Source of the DNA: Gammaproteobacteria bacterium
GTDB taxonomy: Bacteria; Pseudomonadota; Gammaproteobacteria; SZUA-229
DNA: 19,852 bases
Direction: 5' to 3'
Assembly (NCBI GenBank): GCA_023136715.1
Contig: JAGLQT010000206.1
Span: forward strand, 1 to 19,852
Below, piece by piece: positions 1-6,960 of this stretch. The position numbers and the translations under genes are program-made. The notes beneath the pieces were generated by a model. The model was not told where the DNA came from, made no database searches, and saw nothing but the letters and a program-made list of their open reading frames with translations. Each line of letters begins with the position of its first letter. Position 1 is the first letter of the stretch.

Positions 1-134
1 ATGTGTTATGCTGCCTGCGCTTTCTGGCATTCACTAGCTCTCTCCGGCATTTCCTGTCTCACTAGCTCGTCATTGTTACTCCTAAGCTATTTACAGATAA
101 TTACACCTACTCATAACAAGAGAAAATACCAAAG
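1..134. other. Left-edge intergenic stretch, no gene seen
   Basis: I see no supported gene here. A short open frame on the plus strand runs from the first base to about 137 but has no family resemblance and no visible start signals. The 10-mer TCACTAGCTC occurs twice (31-40 and 59-68). The minus strand near 15-33 carries a sequence resembling the one just after the first gene (642-663), described in the findings. Confidence 0.4.
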
Positions 135-638
135 ATGATATTAGATAAGTTTCCAGCTGTTTTTTGCCGCGAGTCACGCTTCAAGTCTGTGATCTCGCTA
201 TTGTCTTTCTGTTTGCTGCTCTCGGTAGCGAGCATCACATCGGCTGCTGATAAAAATTATCTACGACTCGAAAAGAACAAGGAGTCTGATTTAAATGATC
301 TCGATATAAAGTCAATTGGTGCCCTGATATTCGACAGGAATCTGGCAGGTCATCTCGATTTAATTTCTCGCCAATCAGATGTAATTGGCGATAGCTGGGC
401 GCTGGATTTTGGCGGCGGTTATGTTTTTAGTGGCACAGCTTCGTTATATTTAGGCGTAGGTATTTCTTTAGATTACAACCTTGATACCGATGACTTTAAT
501 GACCAATATTATTCTGAAGCCGGTGTCGTGGTTGACGTTTCAAGATCATTAAGCATTACCGGCAGAATGCAGCATTTCTATAATCAACCGGATGATTACG
601 AAGAGGTTGTTATGCTGGGTCTATTATTCAGGCACTAA
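135..638 (+). CDS. Exported hypothetical protein, possible small outer-membrane beta-barrel
   Basis: I do not recognise a named family. The 167-residue product begins with a basic stretch and a hydrophobic segment (about residues 17-36), ending in ITSAADK, which fits a Sec signal peptide cut after an A-x-A-like site. The mature part alternates polar and hydrophobic residues, with glycine-rich strands (FGGGYVFSG, LYLGVGISL), and ends in short strand-like segments (SLSITGRM, EVVMLGLLFRH). This is what a small beta-barrel or YfaZ-like outer-membrane protein looks like, but that is an inference from pattern only. The ATG at 135 has only a weak purine stretch upstream. The gene stands alone, is followed by two tandem hairpins with a T-run, and faces a convergent lipoprotein gene. 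Confidence 0.6.
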   Translation: MILDKFPAVFCRESRFKSVISLLSFCLLLSVASITSAADKNYLRLEKNKESDLNDLDIKSIGALIFDRNLAGHLDLISRQSDVIGDSWALDFGGGYVFSGTASLYLGVGISLDYNLDTDDFNDQYYSEAGVVVDVSRSLSITGRMQHFYNQPDDYEEVVMLGLLFRH

Positions 639-718
639 TTGATGCCAGAAAGAACAGGGCAGTAGAAGCAAGTCATTTATCTTTGCCTGAATTCTCAGTG
701 TGTTATTTCAGACATGCT

Positions 719-753
719 GTCGTTACAAAATTCGACCTGCAATTCGTAACGAC
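719..753. repeat. Perfect 8-bp inverted repeat (hairpin)
   Basis: GTCGTTAC at 719-726 is the exact reverse complement of GTAACGAC at 746-753. The 19-base loop can pair further (AATT with AATT). It abuts the next hairpin with no spacer. It may be part of a composite terminator or a small structured RNA; I cannot tell which. Confidence 0.5.
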
Positions 754-805
754 CAGCTGCTTCTAGTTGTTCAAAACAATGATGTGCAGCTGTTTTTTTA
801 TTTTT
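754..805 (+). terminator. Rho-independent terminator-like hairpin with T-run
   Basis: CAGCTGC at 754-760 pairs with GCAGCTG at 786-792. The interior can add a second short stem (TTGTT with AACAA). Seven T residues follow directly (793-799), then another five (801-805). The orientation suits termination of plus-strand transcription from the gene at 135-638, although it lies about 115 bases after that stop codon. The loop is long for a classic terminator. Confidence 0.55.
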
Positions 806-817
806 CAAATTTTTAAA

Positions 818-1705
818 TCATCGCCTAATAGGTGTGTTAGCACTTACCGTAAATATCTCATTTCCATTTTGGTCAAACGCCTGAAGGTTTGAAACAGCGA
901 CATCCTCAACACCAAGACCAGTTACATAAAGTTTAAGGTCGTGTAGGCTGGAGAAGCCAGTTGGTTTTGTAGGCATAATTAGCACTTTCGCTGTTGTTCC
1001 ATCATCAGTCCAGTGTATATTCTTTTTTTCACTTGAAGGGTTTACCACAAATGCCGCCCCGGCAGTGTGTGTTATTTCTAATGACAAGGCTGTAGGTATT
1101 TCTGATCCTGAAAAATCAATTTGATAGTGACTTGATCTTTCCAGTGCTTTTAAGTCGCTAGATGTTAGATTAAAAGACGCTCCCCAGGGCCATTTGGCAG
1201 AAAACGGGTGGGGTGCACCAACGCCTGATACTATTTGGACAATAGCAGTGGCAGTTTCTAGTACCTCAGCCGTTGATGGGTCAATAGACTCCATAATAAT
1301 ATCAGCATGATCTATAGCCATATTGTCAGGCAGATTTATGAATACGCTTGTTTGCCACCAGTCATTATCGCCATCGGTATAACTAACATTAATTAGATCA
1401 GCGTTACTAACCCAAACGGCAGGATCCGACACGCGTGTTTCACGTGCTGAAATGATATTTGATAGTGGGTCGGGATACAGATTAATTACTGCACGTATGT
1501 TGGTATTACCAGGTGCGTACACGGTCTCTGTTCCATCGGCATCTGTAATAGTAACTCTTAGATTCTCCCGTGTGAATGTTTGCATCCTTCCCGCAGCTGC
1601 CGTTACAGTATCATTTGAACGAGCTATATGATTAAAGGTCTGGTAGCCCGCGCAACCCGTCAGATTCATCAGGAGTAGGGCTAAAAATATAGTCAGCGTT
1701 TTCAT
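818..1705 (-). CDS. Putative lipoprotein of unknown function
   Basis: The protein starts with a short lipoprotein signal: MKTLTIF, a hydrophobic core, then the lipobox L-T-G-C with Cys18 as the likely lipidated residue. I chose the ATG at 1703-1705 because an AGGT stretch precedes it at suitable distance. A TTG seven codons upstream (1726) also keeps the frame open but is a poorer start. The roughly 277-residue mature part is rich in Ser, Thr, Asp and beta-strand-like segments and has no motif I recognise. There are no cysteines after the lipobox and no membrane segment. It is presumably anchored to a membrane facing the periplasm, or displayed. It lies 43 bases downstream of a decayed dockerin-like reading frame on the same strand, so the two may once have formed one transcription unit. 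Confidence 0.65.
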   Translation of the reverse strand: MKTLTIFLALLLMNLTGCAGYQTFNHIARSNDTVTAAAGRMQTFTRENLRVTITDADGTETVYAPGNTNIRAVINLYPDPLSNIISARETRVSDPAVWVSNADLINVSYTDGDNDWWQTSVFINLPDNMAIDHADIIMESIDPSTAEVLETATAIVQIVSGVGAPHPFSAKWPWGASFNLTSSDLKALERSSHYQIDFSGSEIPTALSLEITHTAGAAFVVNPSSEKKNIHWTDDGTTAKVLIMPTKPTGFSSLHDLKLYVTGLGVEDVAVSNLQAFDQNGNEIFTVSANTPIRR

Positions 1706-1748
1706 AATTAAGTACCTGTTTTTCAATCCATTATTTAATTGCTATTTA

Positions 1749-2044
1749 TTACTGCATCAACATTTGTTGCAGTAAGATCATATCCTGCATATTAATCATA
1801 CCATCGGGTGAACCAACAGGGTATATATCACCGTTGAGTAATTGCAGCGGTGTAGGTGTTGCAATCTCTCCCGTTACGATGCGCTGCATAATCAGTAAAT
1901 CAGCCGCATTGAGTATACCATTTGGTAATGGGTTAGGCGCAACGTCACCTGATACTTCAGCAGATGTTAATGGGTCAGGGTCAACATCTGACCAATATAA
2001 ATACCTGCGTTTGTTATAAGATCACCGTTATCGATTTGATTCAT
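1749..2044 (-). pseudogene. Frameshifted fragment of a dockerin/EF-hand repeat protein
   Basis: On the minus strand the frame ending at 1749 (TAA) is open back to 2021 and encodes two tandem repeats of dockerin type I character: GDVAPNPLPNGILNAADLLI followed by MQRIV, and GDIYPVGSPDGMINMQDMIL followed by LQQML. Each has a Gly-Asp start, a Ca-loop-like P-(N/D)-G turn and a conserved A/Q-D-hydrophobic helix. Upstream, a different frame (ATG at 2042-2044 to TAA at 1967) reads IDNGDLITNAGIY, which would continue naturally into the repeats if one base were restored near 1995-2005. No start, signal peptide or catalytic domain remains; the cation transporter gene begins 28 bases beyond. I read it as the C-terminal relic of a larger secreted protein. 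A small plus-strand open frame at 1834-2019 is its antisense shadow. Confidence 0.6.
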
Positions 2045-2072
2045 TGAGCAAAACAGATAAACAGGATTAAGT

Positions 2073-2990
2073 ATGGCTTCAGGTTCTAAAAAAGTAATTT
2101 ATGCGGCACTTGTCGGCAACGCACTCATTTCAATCACCAAATTTGTGGCCGCATCATTAACCGGCAGTTCGGCCATGCTCTCTGAGGGCATTCATTCGCT
2201 GGTAGATACTGGCAACCAGTTCCTGTTACTACACGGGCTCAAGCAGGCAAAGAAACCGGCAGATGAGAATTTTCCTTTTGGCCATGGCAAAGAGATTTAT
2301 TTCTGGAGCTTCATCGTAGCAATTCTGATTTTCGCGTTGGGTGGCGGCATTTCCATTTACGAAGGCATCTCGCACATCAGGCATCCGGAGCCTATGAGCA
2401 ACCCGATGATCAACTACGTAGTGCTGGGTTTAGCACTGTTATTCGAAGGTGCTGCCTGGCTGTTTGCCTTCCGCGAATTCACCCAGGTGAAGGGCAAATG
2501 GGGCTATTTTGAGGCGATTCAGCGCGCCAAAGATCCTTCCATTTTTGTCGTGCTGTTCGAAGACTCTGCCGCCATGCTGGGTTTGCTGGTTGCCTTCGCT
2601 GGTATCGTACTGAGCCAGACAACGGGCATTTTGTATTTCGATGGTGCAGCCTCAGTGATTATTGGTTTAATCTTAATCAGTACCTCAATGTGGCTGGCTT
2701 ATGAAACCAAGGGATTGCTGATTGGTGAGAGCGCAAATTCCATTGTAATCAATGATATACGAACCACTATTGAAGCTAATTCTCTTGTTGAATGCGTCAA
2801 TGAAGTACTCACTATGCACATGGGACCAGACTTTATTCTGGCGAATATCAGTGTGGATTTTCGAGATACCTGCACAGCCGTTGAGATTGAAACCGCAATT
2901 GCGGGAATTGACCAACGAATCAAATCGACTCATCCGCAGATTAAGCGGATATTTATTGAGGCCGAAAAGCGGACTGTCTGTTTAAGCTAA
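2073..2990 (+). CDS. Cation diffusion facilitator (CDF) family transporter
   Basis: This is an inner-membrane cation/proton antiporter of the CDF family, which exports divalent metals such as zinc, iron or manganese. The 305 residues give about six membrane segments followed by a cytoplasmic ferredoxin-like domain (about 215-300), the usual CDF arrangement and length. TM2 carries the metal half-site HSLVD (His41, Asp45), followed by the family loop FPFGHGK (68-73). In the fifth membrane segment the usual HxxxD of zinc transporters is replaced by FEDSAA (163-168), which recalls the SLC30A9/ZnT9-like branch, so the metal is uncertain. An AGGA ribosome site lies seven bases before the ATG. The stop codon overlaps the convergent PDC-sensor gene by four bases. 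Confidence 0.9.
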   Translation: MASGSKKVIYAALVGNALISITKFVAASLTGSSAMLSEGIHSLVDTGNQFLLLHGLKQAKKPADENFPFGHGKEIYFWSFIVAILIFALGGGISIYEGISHIRHPEPMSNPMINYVVLGLALLFEGAAWLFAFREFTQVKGKWGYFEAIQRAKDPSIFVVLFEDSAAMLGLLVAFAGIVLSQTTGILYFDGAASVIIGLILISTSMWLAYETKGLLIGESANSIVINDIRTTIEANSLVECVNEVLTMHMGPDFILANISVDFRDTCTAVEIETAIAGIDQRIKSTHPQIKRIFIEAEKRTVCLS

Positions 2991-3943
2991 GTCGCAGCCC
3001 CAAACCAGAAGCTCTCATCTTTCTCCAGAAATTCCTGCCAGCTCATATAGTGCGAGCCATCGCAGGAAAAGGTAAGGCTGATTTTGCCGTTGAAGATGTT
3101 GATTGAGGCTGATCGCAGATAGAAGGTTTCATCAGTAAAACGTAGTTGTTTCATGGCGCGCAGAATTGAGCCTATACGGTCAGCCGGTATCAATGCATCT
3201 TCTGGATATGGACGTGCCGGATAGAGCAGACAGACATCCGGATCGCTAAGCGCTTCGTGGTCATGGATACGATAACGAAACGGGTCATCGACAAACCAGA
3301 TGGTGGCACGTGAGCTTGAAAAGTGCAGCACACACTGGAACATGCCGCGATCAGTAATCAGTTCTTCGATGATGGCGATGGAGACGTCGATACTTTCGTC
3401 CATCGGGCTGTCTGTACGACGCTGCTGGAAGACCACACTGCGTATCGCCGGATCACCTTTGATTTGTTGCCAGTCGGCAGATTCTTCATAAACATCGCCA
3501 GTCACAGGCAGGTCACGTAAGTCGAAGTCAGCGCCTATATAGCCCAGGGTTTCGCCTTCCCGATGAACCGCTTGCAGCGCGGTAATCGAAGGCCGGTTGG
3601 CACGTAAACTCAAATAAGCATCAGATAGTAAAAAACCCCAGGCTGGCACCGGCTCACACATATAAGGACGCTGTGAGCGGTCACGATTGAAATGTTCCGG
3701 CATGAGTCCATTAGTATCTACATTATCGGAAACTTGCAGACCACACTTGTCGAGGGCGTACAAAAACAAACAGTTGGGCACACTACTGAAGCCTTCTAGC
3801 AATATTTTGTTGAGCGCGTCACGATCCGGCCAGACTGCTTCACAGTCTTCAGAAATGTGCGTAAGTGGACTGAGCAGGTTACGAGCTAGCTCAATTCGCT
3901 GTTGATTGACGGCTTCTTTCCAGGTTTTTTTCATATCGGTCAT
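2987..3943 (-). CDS. Soluble PDC/Cache-type sensor domain protein
   Basis: The 318-residue protein has a PDC (double Cache) ligand-sensor signature: a motif NRDRSQRPYM (about 85-95), then YLSLRANRPSITAL and the strand GETLGYIGADFDLRDLP (about 129-145), typical of small-molecule binding PDC folds. Unlike receptor PDC domains it has no signal peptide and no transmembrane helix, and no kinase, GGDEF or MCP module follows. A second half (about 160-318) resembles no domain I can name. It is thus a probable cytoplasmic stand-alone sensor or ligand-binding protein; the ligand is unknown. The start ATG could be 3943 or the fourth codon (MKKTW). It is the second gene of a pair with the FimV-like gene, 18 bases downstream of it. 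Confidence 0.7.
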   Translation of the reverse strand: MTDMKKTWKEAVNQQRIELARNLLSPLTHISEDCEAVWPDRDALNKILLEGFSSVPNCLFLYALDKCGLQVSDNVDTNGLMPEHFNRDRSQRPYMCEPVPAWGFLLSDAYLSLRANRPSITALQAVHREGETLGYIGADFDLRDLPVTGDVYEESADWQQIKGDPAIRSVVFQQRRTDSPMDESIDVSIAIIEELITDRGMFQCVLHFSSSRATIWFVDDPFRYRIHDHEALSDPDVCLLYPARPYPEDALIPADRIGSILRAMKQLRFTDETFYLRSASINIFNGKISLTFSCDGSHYMSWQEFLEKDESFWFGAAT

Positions 3944-3961
3944 CTGGTTTCTATAACTTTG

Positions 3962-4417
3962 CTACATATCATTTTTAGCAGGACGATTTGAGCTAGATAC
4001 TGCCTGCTGTGTTGCTTTTGGCCTCATAGATGCTGGTGGCTCAAGTAGAATAGTGTATTGGCGAATTAAATGCCCATTAGGCCAGTCCACTTCAATCAAG
4101 AAATTCATTGATGGCTCACGTACTGGCTTTGGCGACTTCACAGTGAGATAGACACGTCCATCTTCCACCAATACCTTGAACTTCAGAGAGCTCAATTCGT
4201 GCGGACGGTCTATACCCGCTTTAATAAATTCTTCAGCTGACGCCAGTTTGACAATTAAAATCTCGGCATCCTCAGGCACTGCGGATATCAAATCAATTCG
4301 TGCATCAAGTTGTTGATTTAGCATCGAATCAACCTGAATATCACCCAGGCCTAGAGCTAAACTATTAATCGGTAGCACTAACGTTCCGAGCACCAAAGTA
4401 AAGATCCATTTACACAT
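3962..4417 (-). CDS. FimV N-terminal-domain protein (short, FimV-like)
   Basis: After a signal peptide (MCKWIFTLVLG to NSLA) the mature protein begins with the conserved FimV opening LGLGDIQVDSMLNQQLDARI and continues through the whole FimV N-terminal domain (SAEEF..AGI, LKFKV, VYLTVKSPKPVREPSMNFLIEVDWPNG) to YTILLEPP. Full FimV/TspA hub proteins are several hundred residues or more, with LysM, a membrane helix and cytoplasmic TPRs; all of that is missing here. At about 151 residues this is a periplasmic N-domain only. I prefer the ATG at 4415-4417, which has AGGGG six to seven bases upstream; an ATG ten codons earlier (4447) has no such site. It is co-oriented with the PDC-sensor gene 18 bases downstream and divergent from the DUF502 gene. 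Confidence 0.8.
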   Translation of the reverse strand: MCKWIFTLVLGTLVLPINSLALGLGDIQVDSMLNQQLDARIDLISAVPEDAEILIVKLASAEEFIKAGIDRPHELSSLKFKVLVEDGRVYLTVKSPKPVREPSMNFLIEVDWPNGHLIRQYTILLEPPASMRPKATQQAVSSSNRPAKNDM

Positions 4418-4529
4418 TGCATTACCCCTGTTGTTGTTTGTCTTCATAGTGAGCCATTGTATTTAAAAGTTGACGTTCAGACTATGTGTTTTATGTAATA
4501 GTTCTGTTAAATTTTCGCAATAACTTAAG

Positions 4530-4560
4530 TTCATGCTCGATTCATGAGGAATCGTATAAT
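4530..4560 (+). promoter_or_regulatory. Candidate promoter of the DUF502 gene run
   Basis: A perfect TATAAT lies at 4555-4560 in the divergent intergenic region. The best upstream partner is TTCATG at 4530-4535, with an over-long 19-base spacer, so the -35 element is weak. It would give a leader of roughly 110 bases before the ATG at 4676. Confidence 0.35.
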
Positions 4561-4598
4561 ATTTAAGCTAAAAATAGCTCCGCGATAGTATTGATTCA

Positions 4599-4618
4599 GG
4601 TTATTACAGCTAATAACC
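4599..4618. promoter_or_regulatory. Perfect 8-bp inverted repeat in leader of DUF502 gene
   Basis: GGTTATTA (4599-4606) and TAATAACC (4611-4618) are exact reverse complements around a four-base loop. The element lies between the candidate promoter and the start of the downstream gene, so it could be an operator or an RNA hairpin. There is no T-run. Confidence 0.4.
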
Positions 4619-4675
4619 GTTATCATTCGCCTTTTGAAATTTGAACATATCAACAACCATTACTGGACAACAAAC

Positions 4676-5263
4676 ATGTTGAAAGCACTTAGTCGAATAT
4701 TACTCACTGGATTCATTACTTTAGTGCCGGTCGTGTTGACGGTTTATTTAATGTACTGGCTGGCGGTGACCTCTGAACAGCTGATGGGCAATATGCTGCG
4801 CCTGGTTATGCCTGAATCTTTCTATTTCCCCGGCATAGGCATGCTAGCGGGTTTACTGGTGATGTTCATCGTCGGCCTGTTAATGAAGGCTTACCTGATT
4901 CGTCGAGTGTTTGCCCTGGGTGAAAAAGTACTGTATCGCTTACCACTGATTAAATCGATCTATCGCGCTTTTCGTGATCTATTTGATTTTATGTCGCCCA
5001 AAAAGAATGGCCTGGGGCAGGTGGTAGCTGTCAATATTAATGGCGTTCAGGCTATTGGCTTCATTACCCAGGAAGACAAAGATCGTCTACCCGAAGTCTT
5101 TCGCGAGGAAGATAGCGTACTGGTTTATTTGCCGATGAGTTATATGATGGGCGGGCACACCATTTTTGTAGCGCGTGAGAATGTTCGTGAACTCGATATG
5201 AGCATGGACGAAGCCATGCGCTTTGTTTTGACCGCGGGCATTACTGGCAAATCAGCGCCTTAA
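4676..5263 (+). CDS. DUF502 family membrane protein
   Basis: The protein begins MLKALSRILLTGFITLVPVV, the standard start of DUF502 proteins, which supports the ATG at 4676 over an upstream in-frame TTG at 4634. It has two N-terminal membrane helices (about residues 8-30 and 50-73), followed by a conserved cytoplasmic or peripheral part with the family signatures PLIKSIYRAFRDL and VYLPMSYMMGG. Length (195 residues) is usual. The biochemical role of bacterial DUF502 proteins is not established; plant homologues (LCV/COV1) are Golgi or vascular-pattern proteins. It heads a closely spaced set with the GFA and TauE/SafE genes, the next start being 16 bases beyond its stop. Confidence 0.88.
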   Translation: MLKALSRILLTGFITLVPVVLTVYLMYWLAVTSEQLMGNMLRLVMPESFYFPGIGMLAGLLVMFIVGLLMKAYLIRRVFALGEKVLYRLPLIKSIYRAFRDLFDFMSPKKNGLGQVVAVNINGVQAIGFITQEDKDRLPEVFREEDSVLVYLPMSYMMGGHTIFVARENVRELDMSMDEAMRFVLTAGITGKSAP

Positions 5264-5278
5264 TTAAGAGGGAACATC

Positions 5279-5707
5279 ATGTCAGAAATGAAGCTTAAGG
5301 GTAGTTGTTTGTGCGGCGATGTTGAGTACGAGATTAATGCCGACACCACAGAACAAGCCGCCAAATTTTTTCACTGTCATTGCCAGCGTTGTCGTAAAGC
5401 CAGCGGTACAGGTCATGCCAGCCTGATTATTACTTTCGATTCATCACTCGAATGGAAAAAAGGCGGGGATTGTTTTAGCTATTACAAAGTACCTGAGGCT
5501 AAACGCTTCGCCACCTGTTTCTGTAAAAACTGCGGTGGCGCTTTACCTCGCTATGATGCCGAAAACCGTCGCGCAGTAATTCCTGCTGGCTCACTCGACC
5601 ACGAGCCTGATATAAAACCTGAAGCACGGATTTTCTGGGACTCACGTGCTGAATGGTCGTGCCAGGATGATATACCGGCTTTCGCCGAATACCCGGATAG
5701 TCCATGA
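5279..5707 (+). CDS. GFA family (glutathione-dependent formaldehyde-activating enzyme-like) zinc protein
   Basis: A 142-residue member of the GFA/CENP-V fold. Its zinc-binding cysteine pattern is complete: CLC at 10-12, CHCQRC at 33-38 and CFCKNC at 80-85. The surrounding motifs (HCQRCRKASG, CGGALP) are those of the family. Some members act on S-hydroxymethylglutathione, but most bacterial paralogues, including this kind, have no proven substrate, so I keep only the family name. The ribosome site GAGGGAA lies just upstream of the ATG. Its stop overlaps the next start as ATGA (5704-5707), indicating translational coupling with the TauE/SafE permease. Confidence 0.88.
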   Translation: MSEMKLKGSCLCGDVEYEINADTTEQAAKFFHCHCQRCRKASGTGHASLIITFDSSLEWKKGGDCFSYYKVPEAKRFATCFCKNCGGALPRYDAENRRAVIPAGSLDHEPDIKPEARIFWDSRAEWSCQDDIPAFAEYPDSP

Positions 5708-6459
5708 TTGCAGAGTTATTAGAACTCACAACCCTGCAAATCGTTCTTTCCATCATCATTATCTTTGCTGCTTACGTGGTCAAAGGTTTGTCGGGTTTTG
5801 GTTCGGGTCTGGTCGCAATTCCATTTTTAGCCTTATTATTTCCGCTTAAATTTATCGTGCCCGTTTTTGGCCTGCTGAGTTATGGCGGCACGGTCATGCA
5901 AAGCCTACAATTGAGAAAGCAGGTCGTGTGGGGCGATTTATTACCCCTGATCCCATTCACCCTGACGGGCGTCGGTGTTGCTGTCTGGTTGCTGGTGAAT
6001 GTAGAGGCACATTTATTAGTATTAGCACTCGGTATTTTCGTGCTGGCTTATTCGGTCTATTCATTGCTCTCAATTCATAGCACGCCCGGTAGTCGTTACT
6101 GGGCAATATTAGCGGGCAGCTTTGGCGGCCTGGTGGGTGCCTTGTTCGGCACCGGTGGACCTTTTTATGTGGCTTACCTGAAAATGCGTCGGCTAGACAA
6201 AGGTGCCTTCAGGGCCACCATCGCCATGGTGTTTTTGGTCGATGGCGGCACCCGCATGTTCGCCTATGCCAGCACTGGCCTGTTTACCCCGCAGGTATTA
6301 ATACTGGTCGCAGTCATGATTCCGGTATTACTCACCGGCATGTACGTTGGCCATCACCTACATATAAAGATCGAGCCACATCGATTCAACCAGATGATCA
6401 GCATAATGCTGATTTTTAGCGGCATAATGCTGATTTATAAAGCGATGAACTTCACCTGA
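5704..6459 (+). CDS. TauE/SafE (TSUP) family permease
   Basis: The 251-residue, very hydrophobic protein has about eight predicted membrane helices in two halves, as expected for TSUP (4-toluene sulfonate uptake/sulfite exporter) proteins. The family turn GLSGFGSGL near residues 29-37 is repeated in the second half as GGLVGALFGTGGPFYVAYL (about 144-163). It should sit in the inner membrane and move a sulfur-containing or other small organic anion; the substrate cannot be read from the sequence. It starts inside the stop codon of the GFA gene (ATGA overlap), so the two are coexpressed and may act on the same thiol or aldehyde-derived compound, which is only an inference. Confidence 0.88.
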   Translation: MIAELLELTTLQIVLSIIIIFAAYVVKGLSGFGSGLVAIPFLALLFPLKFIVPVFGLLSYGGTVMQSLQLRKQVVWGDLLPLIPFTLTGVGVAVWLLVNVEAHLLVLALGIFVLAYSVYSLLSIHSTPGSRYWAILAGSFGGLVGALFGTGGPFYVAYLKMRRLDKGAFRATIAMVFLVDGGTRMFAYASTGLFTPQVLILVAVMIPVLLTGMYVGHHLHIKIEPHRFNQMISIMLIFSGIMLIYKAMNFT

Positions 6460-6508
6460 TGTATAATCGGGATATCCATTAAACGTTTAAACAATCTACA
6501 TATCAGCC

Positions 6509-6907
6509 ATGAATATCGAAGAAAACATACAAAAAGCCAAGCAGTTTATAGATACCAATCAGCACGATGAAGCACGTATGTGCCTATTAGAAGTATTAAA
6601 AGAAGAGGCCACCAATAAAGCGGCCTTGATCATGCTCGGCGGTTCTTACTTCAGCATGGAAAAATATGCTGAAGCCGAAATGGTATTTGAAAGACTGATT
6701 TTGCTAGAACCCGGTATTGGTCAATTCTCAATTGGCTTATTCAATACGCTATGGCGAATGAATCGTCAGGAAGAAGCACTGGAAGAAATAAAACGCTTTT
6801 TATCGAACGCCGACCAGGAAGTCGAAAATGAAACCATTGGTCAATATATTGCCATCATTAATCATATTGAAAGTGGCAACAACCTGGATAGCGATACACC
6901 AGAGTAG
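6509..6907 (+). CDS. Small TPR-repeat protein
   Basis: The 132-residue protein is predicted all-helical and contains tetratricopeptide-type helix pairs: roughly 5-38 (AKQFIDTNQHDEARMCLLEVL), 39-72 (AALIMLGGSYFSMEKYAEAE, then FERLILLEPG) and a degenerate third pair at 73-108 (NTLWRMNRQEEALEEIKRFL). It has no signal peptide or membrane helix, so it is probably a cytoplasmic adaptor. Partner unknown. The acidic C-terminus (DLDSDTPE-like) is likely unstructured. It lies 49 bases after the permease gene and 53 before pdxH; no strong ribosome site is visible before its ATG. Confidence 0.75.
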   Translation: MNIEENIQKAKQFIDTNQHDEARMCLLEVLKEEATNKAALIMLGGSYFSMEKYAEAEMVFERLILLEPGIGQFSIGLFNTLWRMNRQEEALEEIKRFLSNADQEVENETIGQYIAIINHIESGNNLDSDTPE

Positions 6908-6960
6908 GTGTTCAACTTCATCTTGTCGTTAGCTTAATACTATCCATCATAATAAAAAAC

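Noticed and set aside
719..800. Possible integron attC site from the inverted repeats
   Set aside because: The arms do not fit the R'/R'' core patterns (GTTRRRY and RYYYAAC), there are no cassette-like tandem genes, and a T-run follows as in a terminator.
1834..2019. 61-codon plus-strand open frame
   Set aside because: It is antisense to the dockerin-like repeat frame, which has clear protein-family character, and its own translation is low-complexity with no family resemblance.
4634..4675. TTG start extending the DUF502 protein by 14 residues
   Set aside because: The added residues do not fit the family N-terminus, which begins at the ATG at 4676.
6462..6492. TATAAT followed by the palindrome TTAAACGTTTAA before the TPR gene, as promoter and LacI-family operator
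   Set aside because: No acceptable -35 box is found at 15-19 bases, and a single 12-base AT-rich palindrome is expected several times by chance in 20 kb.
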